This document shows, piece by piece, positions 1 through 9,079 of a stretch of DNA of 64,000 bases. Position 1 is the first letter of the stretch, and every line of letters starts with the position of its first letter. Origin of the DNA: Chitinophaga jiangningensis. GTDB taxonomy: Bacteria; Bacteroidota; Bacteroidia; Chitinophagales; Chitinophagaceae. Location of the stretch: positions 124,001 through 188,000 of the forward strand of contig NZ_FRBL01000004.1 of the NCBI RefSeq assembly GCF_900142605.1, written 5' to 3'. Under the pieces are notes generated by a model. It was not told the DNA's origin. It saw only the letters and a list, made by a program, of their open reading frames with translations, and ran no database searches. A program made the position numbers and the translations under genes.

Positions 1-372
1 GCCTACAACTCCCTGGTCAATAACGGTCGCCCTAATGCAGAGAACTTCGAAAACGGCCAATTCCGTATGAAAGCCACCCCCTGGGATATACCGGAACAAT
101 ACCTGAAAAACTCTCCCATTTACGCGGCAGATAAAATGAACACCCCACTGTTATTAATGCATACCACCAATGATGGTGCCTGCCCTTTCTCTAACATCCT
201 CTCCTTTTTCCTGGCCCTCCGCCGACTCCATAAACCCGCATGGCTGCTGCAATACAGCGATGGCAACCACGGCGTAACCGGCGCTTCTGCAATGGATTTC
301 AGTGAACGAATGCAGGCGTTTTTTGACCACTACCTCAAAAATGCAACTGCAACTGGCTGGCTTTCGGATTAA
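1..372 (+). CDS. S9 family peptidase, C-terminal part (5' end outside window)
   Basis: The reading frame is open from base 1, so this is the last 123 codons of a longer gene. The fragment carries the end of an alpha/beta-hydrolase fold of the prolyl oligopeptidase (S9) family. The segment HTTNDGACPF holds the catalytic Asp, and SDGNHGVTG holds the catalytic His about 40 residues later; the nucleophile Ser lies upstream of the window. Proteins of this family cleave peptides or act as acylaminoacyl peptidases and in Bacteroidota are often periplasmic. Any signal peptide would be outside the window. The substrate cannot be inferred. Confidence 0.8.
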   Translation, partial: AYNSLVNNGRPNAENFENGQFRMKATPWDIPEQYLKNSPIYAADKMNTPLLLMHTTNDGACPFSNILSFFLALRRLHKPAWLLQYSDGNHGVTGASAMDFSERMQAFFDHYLKNATATGWLSD

Positions 373-574
373 CAACTGAATAACTTTTGCCTTACAAATT
401 ATATCAAACGGTTTCCCGACATTTGATCCATCCAAAACAAAAATCCTTGTTGCGGATACATTTACTCAATTGCTTCTTTGCAACCAGGTGAATGTTTTAG
501 ATAGATACTGCCAATCCCTCATTGACAGCAAAACCAAAACCTATTTTAAAACCAAACTTGTAACCCCCAATCAA

Positions 575-1180
575 ATGAAACAATTTGATGAGCTAAGGCT
601 CAAGGAAGGAGTCACCATTGGACTCACTTTATTGTTTAGCATCGCCGGCACCGCTTACACCTTTCAGATTTTTCCATTCTGGATTGCATGCTCCTTTTCC
701 GTAGGAATCGGACTACTGGCAACGTCCATTATCGGCCTCACCTTTTCCCGGTACTCGGCGGAAAAGCAAAAAGCCTACGAGAAAATGGCCGATGACACCA
801 TCGCCGCATTCAAAAATACATTTGAATCCGAACTGGACGACGGCCCGCCGGAAGTAGGCGTGTTCTATGTAGACAAAGACCTCAACTTCTGCTACATGAA
901 CCGCGAAATGCGCCGCATATGTGGCTATAAGTACAGAGAAATTGAAGGCAGGAAATGGACATTCATGTGCTCACGCGCACTCTCCACCTGGCTCAATAAC
1001 ATAGTTACCAAATGGATGGATGATATCATGCCCATCGCCCGACCGTATATCACCATCAGGACCAAGACTGGTGCGTACGTAAAGCTGTTGGCCTTCATCT
1101 CCCTGATGGAACAACCGGACAATAACACAAAGTTTCAAGTAATTGTAAACATTGTGCCAATGGACGATGATGACGAATAG
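575..1180 (+). CDS. Two-TM membrane protein with PAS domain
   Basis: A 201-residue protein from the ATG at 575; a TTG at 470 would add 35 residues without a recognisable signal. Two hydrophobic segments (about residues 10-32 and 35-58) form a membrane hairpin. After a short helical linker comes a PAS-like domain (about residues 88-195) with the typical start GVFYVDKDLNFCYMN and a GYKYREIEGRKW segment. PAS domains sense ligands or redox state, but no output domain (kinase, HTH, GGDEF) follows, so it must signal through a partner or merely bind something. It is followed by an intrinsic terminator, so it is probably transcribed alone. Confidence 0.6.
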   Translation: MKQFDELRLKEGVTIGLTLLFSIAGTAYTFQIFPFWIACSFSVGIGLLATSIIGLTFSRYSAEKQKAYEKMADDTIAAFKNTFESELDDGPPEVGVFYVDKDLNFCYMNREMRRICGYKYREIEGRKWTFMCSRALSTWLNNIVTKWMDDIMPIARPYITIRTKTGAYVKLLAFISLMEQPDNNTKFQVIVNIVPMDDDDE

Positions 1181-1200
1181 TCACTTATTTCTTTTCATGT

Positions 1201-1224
1201 GCCCTGCGTAAGCAGGGCTTTTTA
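1201..1224 (+). terminator. Intrinsic terminator after the PAS gene
   Basis: A perfect 7-bp stem GCCCTGC/GCAGGGC with loop GTAA is followed by five T. It lies 20 bases after the PAS gene stop and ends transcription before the next gene. Confidence 0.75.
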
Positions 1225-1253
1225 TCCTATAGCCCCCCAAAACACTACATGCC

Positions 1254-1994
1254 ATGAAGGACATGACATTACATTTTCTTCCCAGTCTGAATGACTTCAA
1301 CCTGCTTTTCGAACAAATAAGACAAACACACCTGCAACACCTGGAACGCTGCAATAAATGGCACAAGGAAATTCTGCAGGAATGCAAAACCCTTATGGCC
1401 CAAATGCAGGCAGGTATCGACGCTACACCGGAAAGCAGCAAATACTATCAGGCTATGCTTGAAAACCTATCACACACCATGGAATTTTACGACGCTATCA
1501 ACGGCTTCAGAGAAGCCTTCCACATGTTCGTGGAAGAAACCAACGAACAACTCGCCTGCTTCAGCACGCACTGGAACGGACACCTGGAACGCCTCGCCAT
1601 CGCATACGTGGCCAACTACCTTAAAAAGGTATACGAAGTGCATACCTCCTACTATAAATTTAAACGCACCTGGGGCACCGGTACCAACGCCTTCGTAGAA
1701 GCAGACATGATCGCCATCAATAGCACCCACCTGTTCATCGCCGAAGCCAAAAAAGAACTGAAAGCCGAAAACTTCTATAAAACACTCTATAACAGAGACC
1801 GTATCAGAGAAAGAATGCCGGAATACGCACACCTCCACTTCCAGCCACTGTTCATCTGCGAAACCGTAGATCCAAACGTAGCCCGCAAAGCAAACGACAG
1901 CGGCCTGTGGATACTCCGCTACCGCGGATTTGATGCAAATAACCCGGTCAACACCTTTGAATGGCTCGGCACGCAAGGCCCCGCTAAATTGTAA
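1254..1994 (+). CDS. Predicted PD-(D/E)XK nuclease with helical N-terminus (DUF3782-like)
   Basis: A 246-residue soluble protein. Residues 15-105 look helical and probably form a coiled coil. Residues 110-200 resemble the restriction-endonuclease fold: a helix with E112 (LERLAIAYVANYL), then EADMIAI with D151, a beta strand, and IAEAKKEL giving E164-x-K166. The D-x12-E-x-K spacing fits the PD-(D/E)XK active site. Similar coiled-coil plus nuclease proteins (DUF3782 type) are common in cyanobacteria, archaea and Bacteroidota but their role is unknown. No methylase or specificity subunit is nearby, so it is not an obvious restriction system. Fold assignment rests on motif spacing only. Confidence 0.55.
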   Translation: MKDMTLHFLPSLNDFNLLFEQIRQTHLQHLERCNKWHKEILQECKTLMAQMQAGIDATPESSKYYQAMLENLSHTMEFYDAINGFREAFHMFVEETNEQLACFSTHWNGHLERLAIAYVANYLKKVYEVHTSYYKFKRTWGTGTNAFVEADMIAINSTHLFIAEAKKELKAENFYKTLYNRDRIRERMPEYAHLHFQPLFICETVDPNVARKANDSGLWILRYRGFDANNPVNTFEWLGTQGPAKL

Positions 1995-2042
1995 GCCAGC
2001 CATCAATTATTTTACAGCTTACCACACTCCTTTTTTATCTTC

Positions 2043-2066
2043 CCGGAAACATTCTGTTATTTCCGG
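2043..2066 (+). other. Hairpin just before the GH78 start codon
   Basis: CCGGAAA and TTTCCGG form a 7-bp stem with a 10-base loop ending one base before the ATG at 2068. It could fold in the 5' leader and affect translation of the rhamnosidase. It has no T tract after it, so it is not a normal terminator. Confidence 0.35.
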
Positions 2067-2067
2067 C

Positions 2068-4617
2068 ATGAGATACTTTACCCTCCTCGCACTACTCTGC
2101 TGCTGCCTCACAACAGCCGCACAAACATGCACCCTCCTCCGATGCGATTACCTCACCAATCCCATCGGTATCGATAACCCACACCCCCGCCTGTCCTGGC
2201 AATACAACGGCACTACCGCCAACGCACATATTGAGTTGTACCACCATCACCAACTCCTCTGGGATACCACCACGCAAAACAATACCATCTCCTATACAGG
2301 CCCCGCCCTCCAACCTTTCACCGCCTACCAGTGGAAAGTAAACGGTAGCACCGCCTCCTTCGAAACCGGCATGATGCACCAACACAACTGGCAGGGTACC
2401 TGGATATCAGATCACCACCCCATCTCCCATAAACCTGCACCCCTCTTCAGAAAAACATTCATTACCTCCAAAACCATCGCCTCCGCCAGGGCCTATATCG
2501 CCGCCGGCGGCCTCTATGAACTGCATATCAACGGCCATAAAATCGGCAACCACCTGCTCGACCCAATGTACACCCGGTTCGATCGCCGCACCCTCTACGT
2601 TACCTACGACGTTACCAACAACTTACAGTCCGGCGCCAACACCATCGGCGTCGTCCTCGGCAACGGCTGGTATAACCACCAGTCCACCGCGGTATGGTTC
2701 TTCGATAAAGCCCCCTGGCGCAACCGACCCACCTTCTGCCTCGACCTCCGCATCACCTACACCGATGGTACCACCGCTACCATCAGCACCGGGAAGGACT
2801 GGAAAACATCCACCGGCGAAATCGTATTCAACAGCATCTATACCGGCGAACATCATGATCTGCGACGCCAACAAACTAACTGGGACCTCCCTGCTTTTAA
2901 CGACAGCAGCTGGCAACCCGTCACCCTACGCGCAGCACCTTCCACCAACATCACAGCGCAGGCCATGGTGCCCATCACCGCTGATACCATCCTCCCCGCC
3001 GCCAGCATGCGCCAGTTCAGTGATACCAACTACCTGTTCGACATTGGCCGCAACATTGCAGGTGTAAGCCGCATTACGCTCAACGGCCCCGCCGGCACCA
3101 TCGTACAACTCAAACATGCGGAACAACTTTATCCCAACGGCCACGCGGATATCTCCAATATCGATGTCCACTATCGCCCCACCGATAACACAGATCCTTT
3201 CCAGACAGACATTTATATCCTCGATGGCAAAGGCCCGCATACCTTTACCCCCGCCTTTAACTACAAAGGCTTCCAGTACATAGAAGTTACCAGCTCCCGG
3301 CCCATCACCCTCACAAAAGAAAGCCTGCAGGGAGTGGAAATGCACAGCAACGTAAGGCCAATCGGGAACTTCCGGTCGTCCAACACGCTGCTGAATAAAA
3401 TATGGGCCGCCACCAACAGCTCTTACCTTGCTAACCTATACGGCTATCCCACGGATTGCCCGCAGCGCGAAAAAAACGGCTGGACAGGCGATGCTCACAT
3501 CGCATCTGAAACAGGACTCTATAACTTTGATGCCATCACCGTATATGAAAAATGGATGAACGACCACCTGGATGAACAACAGCCCAACGGTGTATTTCCT
3601 TCCATCATTCCCACCGGCGGCTGGGGCTATGAATGGGGCAACGGGCCGGACTGGACCAGCACCATCGCCATTATCCCATGGAACCTCTATTTGTTTTATG
3701 GAGATACTACGGCATTGTCGCGCTGCTATCCCGCCATGAAACGGTATGTAGACCAGATCACCGCACGCAGCCCGGAAGGACTCTGCTCCTGGGGCCTGGG
3801 CGACTGGGTACCGGTGAAATCCGTAACGCCGGTAACATTCACTTCTACGGCTTATTACTTTACGGATGTAACCATCCTGGCAAAAGCTGCCAAACTATTG
3901 GGTTATGGAGAAGATCACCGCCACTATACTGCGCTGGCCAGTTTTATCAAAACAGCTTTCAATAAAAAATACCTCGACCCACAGTCAGGCATATACGATA
4001 AAGGATTGCAAACAGAGCAGTCTGTAGCCCTGCACTGGAACCTGGTGCCCGACTCCCTCCGCAGCAAAGCTGCTGCCGCACTCGCCGCCCGCGTTAAAGC
4101 GGACAGCCTCCAACTGGACGTAGGCCTGCTCGGTACCAAAACCATCCTCAACGCACTGAGCGATAACGGATATATCGACCTCGCCTATCAACTGGCCGCA
4201 GCAGAAAAAGAACCCTCCTGGGGATGGTGGATTAAAAATGGCGCAACCACCCTGTACGAAAACTGGCCCATCCATGCAAAATCTGACCTCTCGCGCAACC
4301 ATATTATGTTTGGAGAAATTGGAGCCTGGCTGTATAAAGCGCTGGCAGGCATCAGACCGGACGAGCAGGCGCCGGGATTCAAACACATTATCATCTCCCC
4401 AAAATTCCCTGCCGGATTAAACAATGTGAACTGCTCGCATACCTCCATGTACGGGAATATTGAAGTAAACTGGAAAAGAAACAAACAGGATATTTTACTG
4501 ACGGTGGAGCTGCCGGCAAATACTACGGCAACGGTTATACTAACCAGGGAAATTCAGCTGAACAAACCAGGGAAACATTTGATTCGCATTACTAAAGGAA
4601 ACGTAGAACTTTTGTAG
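2068..4617 (+). CDS. Alpha-L-rhamnosidase, GH78 family, secreted
   Basis: 849 residues from an ATG that begins a clear signal peptide (MRYFTLLALLCCCLTTAAQ); the frame extends further upstream but without a signal. Domain order is N-terminal beta domain, Bac_rhamnosid_N-like region (around GGLYELHINGHKIG), then the six-hairpin (alpha/alpha)6 catalytic domain and a C-terminal beta domain. The active-site motif DCPQREKNGWTGD gives D463, E468 and D475, matching D567/E572/D579 of Bacillus RhaB, and TTLYENW gives the likely base E731. The enzyme removes terminal alpha-L-rhamnose from plant glycans or glycosides, probably in the periplasm. A second, shorter GH78 lies at 44.5 kb. Confidence 0.92.
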   Translation: MRYFTLLALLCCCLTTAAQTCTLLRCDYLTNPIGIDNPHPRLSWQYNGTTANAHIELYHHHQLLWDTTTQNNTISYTGPALQPFTAYQWKVNGSTASFETGMMHQHNWQGTWISDHHPISHKPAPLFRKTFITSKTIASARAYIAAGGLYELHINGHKIGNHLLDPMYTRFDRRTLYVTYDVTNNLQSGANTIGVVLGNGWYNHQSTAVWFFDKAPWRNRPTFCLDLRITYTDGTTATISTGKDWKTSTGEIVFNSIYTGEHHDLRRQQTNWDLPAFNDSSWQPVTLRAAPSTNITAQAMVPITADTILPAASMRQFSDTNYLFDIGRNIAGVSRITLNGPAGTIVQLKHAEQLYPNGHADISNIDVHYRPTDNTDPFQTDIYILDGKGPHTFTPAFNYKGFQYIEVTSSRPITLTKESLQGVEMHSNVRPIGNFRSSNTLLNKIWAATNSSYLANLYGYPTDCPQREKNGWTGDAHIASETGLYNFDAITVYEKWMNDHLDEQQPNGVFPSIIPTGGWGYEWGNGPDWTSTIAIIPWNLYLFYGDTTALSRCYPAMKRYVDQITARSPEGLCSWGLGDWVPVKSVTPVTFTSTAYYFTDVTILAKAAKLLGYGEDHRHYTALASFIKTAFNKKYLDPQSGIYDKGLQTEQSVALHWNLVPDSLRSKAAAALAARVKADSLQLDVGLLGTKTILNALSDNGYIDLAYQLAAAEKEPSWGWWIKNGATTLYENWPIHAKSDLSRNHIMFGEIGAWLYKALAGIRPDEQAPGFKHIIISPKFPAGLNNVNCSHTSMYGNIEVNWKRNKQDILLTVELPANTTATVILTREIQLNKPGKHLIRITKGNVELL

Positions 4618-4653
4618 CGGAGTATGCTTCGCCCGCGGCGAAGCATACTCCGC
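4617..4653. repeat. Perfect 17-bp palindrome between convergent genes
   Basis: The arms GCGGAGTATGCTTCGCC and its exact complement enclose a 3-base loop. The element starts on the last base of the rhamnosidase stop codon and lies before the convergent antiporter gene. It has no T tract, but a long hairpin here would end or protect both transcripts. It belongs to the palindrome class found at several other gene ends in the window. Confidence 0.7.
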
Positions 4654-4676
4654 TTACTGGAGAGGGCCGCAAGCGG

Positions 4677-6269
4677 TTAACCAATCTCGAATTGCAATCG
4701 CAATTTCTCCTCCTCCACATCCAGCAGCTCATAAAACTTGCGGATCACCTCACTATCGGTGGCTAAATCCTTATTCAATTCCTTCAACACCTGTCGCTGG
4801 TGCTCTATCAGTTGCAGGGAGATATTCAGGTATTGTTCCCGATCCCTCACGGAATCCGGTTCCCGGTTGGTTAACAGGTGTAATTCCTTCAACTCCTCCC
4901 GCAGCTTATTCACCACATTATTGTTTTGAATCGCTTCGCTGTGGTAGCTATCCAGGAACTGCAAGCTGTGATGCAACAGATGCTTGCGCACATTGGCTTC
5001 CTGCTGCTTAATCGGCAGCGCATGATCTTCATCTTCTGGATTAGTGAGGCGGATGATCCAGGGTAGCGTTAGTCCCTGTACCACCAGCGTAAGGAGTATA
5101 ACCGTAAACGTTATGAAGAGAATCAGGTTGCGCTGTGGAAACCGCAGCCCATTGTCCATCATCACGGGAATAGACAAGGCTGCCGCCAGTGACACTACAC
5201 CACGCATACCCGCCCAGCCAATTACGATAGGCCCCCGCCAACCCGGTCGGGCACTCGCCGTGGTGATGTATTTACTGGCAAATACCGTAAACGCAGAAGC
5301 GCCCAGGGTACACAGGAGTCGCCCCACAATCAGCACCACTGTAATCACCACACCATATTTAATCGCCTCTCCCACGCTGTGTGTGCCCAGCTCATTGATA
5401 ATCACCGGCAGTTCCAGCCCAATCAGCATAAATACCAGTCCGTTTAAAATAAACACCAGCGTGGCCCACACGTCCGTAGCGGCAATGCGGCTCCTGTTGG
5501 ATAAAAATAAATGACTCCGCGAGGAGAGAAACAGTCCGCCCGTTACCACCGCCAGTACGCCCGAACCATGGAACTGCTCCGCCATGATATACATCACATA
5601 AGGCGCCGTAAGGGTAAGCACAATATCTATCTGGGTGGTGGTTGGCAGCCAGCGGTGTACCACATAATAGATAAGACCTATCAACAGGCCCATGGCCACA
5701 CCCACCACTATCACCAGTACAAAGCTACCGGCAGCTTTGTAAAATACAAACTGACCGGTAGTAACGGCCAGCATGGCGAAACGCATGATGATCAGGGAGC
5801 TGGCATCGTTGAGCAAACTTTCTCCTTCCAGGATGGAACTCAGCGCCTTCGGGACTTTTACGTTTTTGAGAATGCTGGTTGCCGACACCGCATCCGGCGG
5901 CGAAACAATGCCACCAAGCAAAAAGCCCAGCGCCAGTGTGAAGCCGGGAATAAGCGCATGGGATACCACCGCCACCATACTGGCGGTTACTATGACAATC
6001 AGAAAAGCGAAGCTGAATATAATCCGTCGCCATCGCCAGAAATCTTTCCAGGAAGTATACCAGGCCGCTTCATATAGCAACGGCGGCAAAAATATCAGGA
6101 GGATCAACTCAGGGTTGATCTGTATGGAAGGCATGGCGCGCATGGTGCTGAGTACAAGGCCACCGATGCAGAGCACTATAGGATAAGCTATTTTCAGCCT
6201 TCCTGCCAGCATTATCAACAGGAGTATGACAAATACCAGCAGGATGTGCTGAATAAAGGATGTTAACAT
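4677..6269 (-). CDS. CPA1-family Na+/H+ (cation/proton) antiporter
   Basis: 530 residues from the ATG at 6269. About 12 transmembrane helices occupy residues 1-415, followed by a soluble helical tail of about 110 residues. Conserved CPA1 motifs are visible: SPPDAVSATSIL and LEGESLLNDASSLI, whose ND pair forms the ion-binding core. The protein exchanges Na+ (or K+) for H+ across the inner membrane. It starts 19 bases after the stop of the NAD-binding oxidoreductase gene, so the two are probably cotranscribed, oxidoreductase first. The longer frame to 6335 would overlap that gene and adds no membrane segment. Confidence 0.88.
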   Translation of the reverse strand: MLTSFIQHILLVFVILLLIMLAGRLKIAYPIVLCIGGLVLSTMRAMPSIQINPELILLIFLPPLLYEAAWYTSWKDFWRWRRIIFSFAFLIVIVTASMVAVVSHALIPGFTLALGFLLGGIVSPPDAVSATSILKNVKVPKALSSILEGESLLNDASSLIIMRFAMLAVTTGQFVFYKAAGSFVLVIVVGVAMGLLIGLIYYVVHRWLPTTTQIDIVLTLTAPYVMYIMAEQFHGSGVLAVVTGGLFLSSRSHLFLSNRSRIAATDVWATLVFILNGLVFMLIGLELPVIINELGTHSVGEAIKYGVVITVVLIVGRLLCTLGASAFTVFASKYITTASARPGWRGPIVIGWAGMRGVVSLAAALSIPVMMDNGLRFPQRNLILFITFTVILLTLVVQGLTLPWIIRLTNPEDEDHALPIKQQEANVRKHLLHHSLQFLDSYHSEAIQNNNVVNKLREELKELHLLTNREPDSVRDREQYLNISLQLIEHQRQVLKELNKDLATDSEVIRKFYELLDVEEEKLRLQFEIG

Positions 6270-6288
6270 TAGTGGAGTGTTTGTAGGC

Positions 6289-7140
6289 TTATTGGAGCGC
6301 AGCGCTGCCGATGATGGTCCAGTCCTGGTCACCATGGCCTTTTGCGATCCACTGGTCCATCACCTTTGCGATGGCCGGAATAATATTCAGCGGAACGCCA
6401 GCCTGCGCCGCTTCCTGCATAAACAGACCGGTATCTTTACGGGCCATGTTCAGCTCCCAGGAAGGCTTGCTGTAGTCGCCGCCGGTCATACGCTGAATGC
6501 GTGTAGGCAGGGTGTTAGCCGGGTTCCATACTTTAAACAGATCCGCTACCGCATCAACCGGCACTTCCAGCGCTTTTGCCAGCGCAAAGGTATCTGCCAG
6601 GCCGGCGGTGAAGGTAACGAGGAAGAGGTTGCCGATTAGCTTGAGCCCTGCAGCGCGCCCCGTTTCATCCCCCAGGTTTAATAACTTGCCCGTCATAGGG
6701 GCCAGCAGCGGTTCCATTTTGGCGATGAGCGACTGATCCCCTGAAACCAACATAAAGCCGCTTCCTTCCAGCGCATTGGCCGGGCCCATAAATACCGGTG
6801 CATGCAGGTAAGTAAATCCTTTTGCCTGCCAGGCTGCGGTACGTGCGATGGCGCCTTCACGACTGGTAGTGGTATGATCCACAATGATGGCGCCGGGTTG
6901 TAATCCTGGCAGGGCGTTGGCGAGTACTTCATCCACTGCGGCATCGTCTTTCACAACAATGTGTACACGGTCCGCACCGCGTACGGCATCTGCCACCTGT
7001 TCAAAGGCCACCGCACCATCCGCTTCCAGGGCTTTTGCTTTGGAGGCAGTACGGTTCCATACCTGCACGGTTTCTCCTTTTCTACGTAAGGCTTTCACGA
7101 AATTGGAACCCAAAAGGCCCATTCCTAAAAATGCTATCAT
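6289..7140 (-). CDS. NAD(P)-dependent beta-hydroxyacid dehydrogenase-like oxidoreductase
   Basis: 283 residues of the 6-phosphogluconate/3-hydroxyisobutyrate dehydrogenase superfamily. The N-terminus is a Rossmann dinucleotide site, GMGLLGSNF (G6, G8, G11), followed by VWNRT, which resembles NADP-preferring members. The substrate motif DHTTTS and the catalytic lysine region GLKLIGN (K167, N171) are present. The C-terminal half is the all-helical substrate domain. The real substrate (a hydroxyacid, glyoxylate or an imine) cannot be read from sequence. It heads a two-gene unit with the downstream antiporter. Confidence 0.85.
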   Translation of the reverse strand: MIAFLGMGLLGSNFVKALRRKGETVQVWNRTASKAKALEADGAVAFEQVADAVRGADRVHIVVKDDAAVDEVLANALPGLQPGAIIVDHTTTSREGAIARTAAWQAKGFTYLHAPVFMGPANALEGSGFMLVSGDQSLIAKMEPLLAPMTGKLLNLGDETGRAAGLKLIGNLFLVTFTAGLADTFALAKALEVPVDAVADLFKVWNPANTLPTRIQRMTGGDYSKPSWELNMARKDTGLFMQEAAQAGVPLNIIPAIAKVMDQWIAKGHGDQDWTIIGSAALQ

Positions 7141-7303
7141 AAATCTGTGTTTATTATTTCATTACCGTTTAAAGATAGCAAAAAACCGGACGAGGGAATT
7201 CTGCCAGTAATAGCTAAAATCTTCCTGATGGTCTATTTGTACCTGCAATACTCCGTTACAGTTGGTATGTTGGCGTTATCAATAGCTGTAAAACACCAAT
7301 TTT

Positions 7304-7897
7304 ATGAGTAAGCGAATGATCTTACCCCTGCTGCTGATCCTGGGATGCCTGCATTCCTACGGCCAGGGGCTACATTTCGGCGCCAAGGCCGGCGTAAACC
7401 TCTTTAAAGTTACCGGCGAAGGCATCAAGCCAGGTTACAAACCGGGCATCCAACTGGGATTGCTCAGCTCCTGGGACTTCAACAACAAAATCGGCGTACA
7501 GGCCGAACTGCAGTACTCGCAGTCCAACGCTACCCGCGACGCTAACTTCTCCGCAAAGTATATCAATACTAACAACCCCGATGGCAGCGCAAAGGTTCAA
7601 CTGGGCTATGTTACCATCCCCCTGCTGTTAAAGTATAACCTTAACCGTTACTTTACGCTGAACGCGGGCCCTGAATACAGTATTCTTTTTTATAGCAATG
7701 AAGACCTGCTCCTGTACAACCGCGATGCGTTTAAACGCAGTAATTTCGGGTTGTCCGCCGGCTTAACCGTGAACGTGCAGCCGGTACATTTCTACGGCAG
7801 ATTTGTACAGGGGCTTTCTAACATTAATGGAATTGATGACCGTTATGACTGGAAGTCGCAGCAGATACAGGTAGGGATTGGGGTAGATATTAAATAA
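7304..7897 (+). CDS. Outer-membrane beta-barrel protein (PorT-like)
   Basis: 197 residues with a signal peptide (MSKRMILPLLLILGCLHSYG) and alternating strands typical of the small outer-membrane barrels called PorT or OMP_b-brl_2. Markers are LHFGAKAGVNLFKVTG at the mature N-terminus, PGIQLGLLSSW, VTIPLLLKYNL and a C-terminal strand ending VGIGVDIK. It is monocistronic, divergent from the oxidoreductase at 7140 and convergent with the gene at 7954. Its cargo or role is unknown; these barrels are abundant in Bacteroidota and mostly uncharacterised. Confidence 0.75.
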   Translation: MSKRMILPLLLILGCLHSYGQGLHFGAKAGVNLFKVTGEGIKPGYKPGIQLGLLSSWDFNNKIGVQAELQYSQSNATRDANFSAKYINTNNPDGSAKVQLGYVTIPLLLKYNLNRYFTLNAGPEYSILFYSNEDLLLYNRDAFKRSNFGLSAGLTVNVQPVHFYGRFVQGLSNINGIDDRYDWKSQQIQVGIGVDIK

Positions 7898-7906
7898 CGG
7901 CTTATG

Positions 7907-7942
7907 CAGCGCGCACCAGTGCCCGGGCCATGGCGCGCGCTG
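7907..7942. terminator. GC-rich hairpin between convergent genes
   Basis: CAGCGCGC and GCGCGCTG pair at the outside with further partial pairing (CCA/TGG) inside. It sits in the 56-base gap between two convergent genes and probably shapes both 3' ends. There is no clear T tract. Confidence 0.45.
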
Positions 7943-7953
7943 TATGTATATGA

Positions 7954-8901
7954 TCAGATCACTTTCACTTGTATGCCAGGCTGCAACTCGTACCCTTTGG
8001 CTTTGTACACAAACAGTTGTACCATCGTAAATTTTCCTGCCTTCTTACTTTTCTTTAACTGCCTGGCCACTTCCTCCGGAAATCCGTCGAGGTCGGCGGT
8101 ATCGTAGTTCCCCTTTGTAGTAACGATGATGTCCCTGAAATACTTTTTATCGCTCACGGGAGCGCTGTAAGTGCTGGTCCATTTGCTCAGGTCCCCTTCT
8201 TCCGGATCGCCACCGGTTTTTTCCGTGGCATATGCTTCCATAATTTGCTGATAGGTACCATTGATACCGGCAATCATATAGAGCGTGCTGTAGAAAGGTC
8301 CGCCTCCGGGGCCGTTGCTGTGTTTAATCACAAAGGCATATTGGTCCTGGCCTATCAGCAGTGGCTTAGGTGTAGGTGCCTGACTGAAAGCGCCGTAGGC
8401 CTTTATCGCCGGGGCATACATCCGTAGTTTCCAACCTTCTGCTGTTTTTACAAATTTCGCCAGCCCCAGCAGGCCGCCGGTAAAGCGGGAAGTTTGGAAG
8501 CCATCTTCTTCAAATTCAGAGTGGTTAAAGCTGATCACCTTGTACTGCATACCGGTGGAATCGCTGAAGTCCATCGTGTTGATCAGGCGGGTGGCTACCC
8601 CGTTCTTATAGGGAAACGGCAATACCTCGTCTGCATTGGCATCAGGATATTTTACGGCCTTGCAGGTGGGGCAGGTCCAGTTTACCATTTCATTTTTGTA
8701 GGTAGTGGAGAGATTGTAATGTCGCCCGGGGAATAGCGCCTCCAGGGCTTTTTCTCCATTAAATGGGTCGGGGAGAATTAATTCCCGCGTGGGCAGCAGT
8801 ACAGAATCACCCAGCGTTTTTTTCTTCAACACCACATCAGACTGGGCATAGCTGCCGGCGGCCGCAAAGATGCCGGCAAGGAAAGGTAAGAGGAACCTCA
8901 T
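7954..8901 (-). CDS. Secreted protein of unknown function
   Basis: 315 residues with a signal peptide (MRFLLPFLAGIFAAAGSYAQ) and no membrane segment after it. One CxxC pair (WTCPTCKAV, near residue 76) could bind metal or form a disulfide. The rest is mixed alpha/beta with many aromatic residues. I do not recognise a family. It is probably periplasmic. The next gene upstream on the same strand ends at a strong terminator (9011-9061), so this gene likely has its own promoter. Confidence 0.6.
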   Translation of the reverse strand: MRFLLPFLAGIFAAAGSYAQSDVVLKKKTLGDSVLLPTRELILPDPFNGEKALEALFPGRHYNLSTTYKNEMVNWTCPTCKAVKYPDANADEVLPFPYKNGVATRLINTMDFSDSTGMQYKVISFNHSEFEEDGFQTSRFTGGLLGLAKFVKTAEGWKLRMYAPAIKAYGAFSQAPTPKPLLIGQDQYAFVIKHSNGPGGGPFYSTLYMIAGINGTYQQIMEAYATEKTGGDPEEGDLSKWTSTYSAPVSDKKYFRDIIVTTKGNYDTADLDGFPEEVARQLKKSKKAGKFTMVQLFVYKAKGYELQPGIQVKVI

Positions 8902-9010
8902 GTAAAATAAATATTATGGAATCTACTAGCAATTGTGGGTGCAAATGTGGGGATTTTTTTGATATGGGGAGATTAAAAATTGCTGAAAATTTGGGGACGC
9001 AAAAAGCAGG

Positions 9011-9061
9011 AAAAAACGCAGATAACAGGGTGACGCACAAAATCATCGCCTGTTATCTGCG
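9011..9061 (-). terminator. Intrinsic terminator of the 9080-9490 gene
   Basis: On the minus strand a perfect 13-bp stem CGCAGATAACAGG/CCTGTTATCTGCG with a 19-base loop is followed by six T. It lies directly after the stop of the small secreted protein gene. Confidence 0.75.
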
Positions 9062-9079
9062 CTATAAATTTGGTGCTAT

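Noticed and set aside
470..574. TTG start extending the PAS protein by 35 residues
   Set aside because: No signal or domain gained, no ribosome-binding site; the ATG at 575 directly precedes the membrane hairpin.
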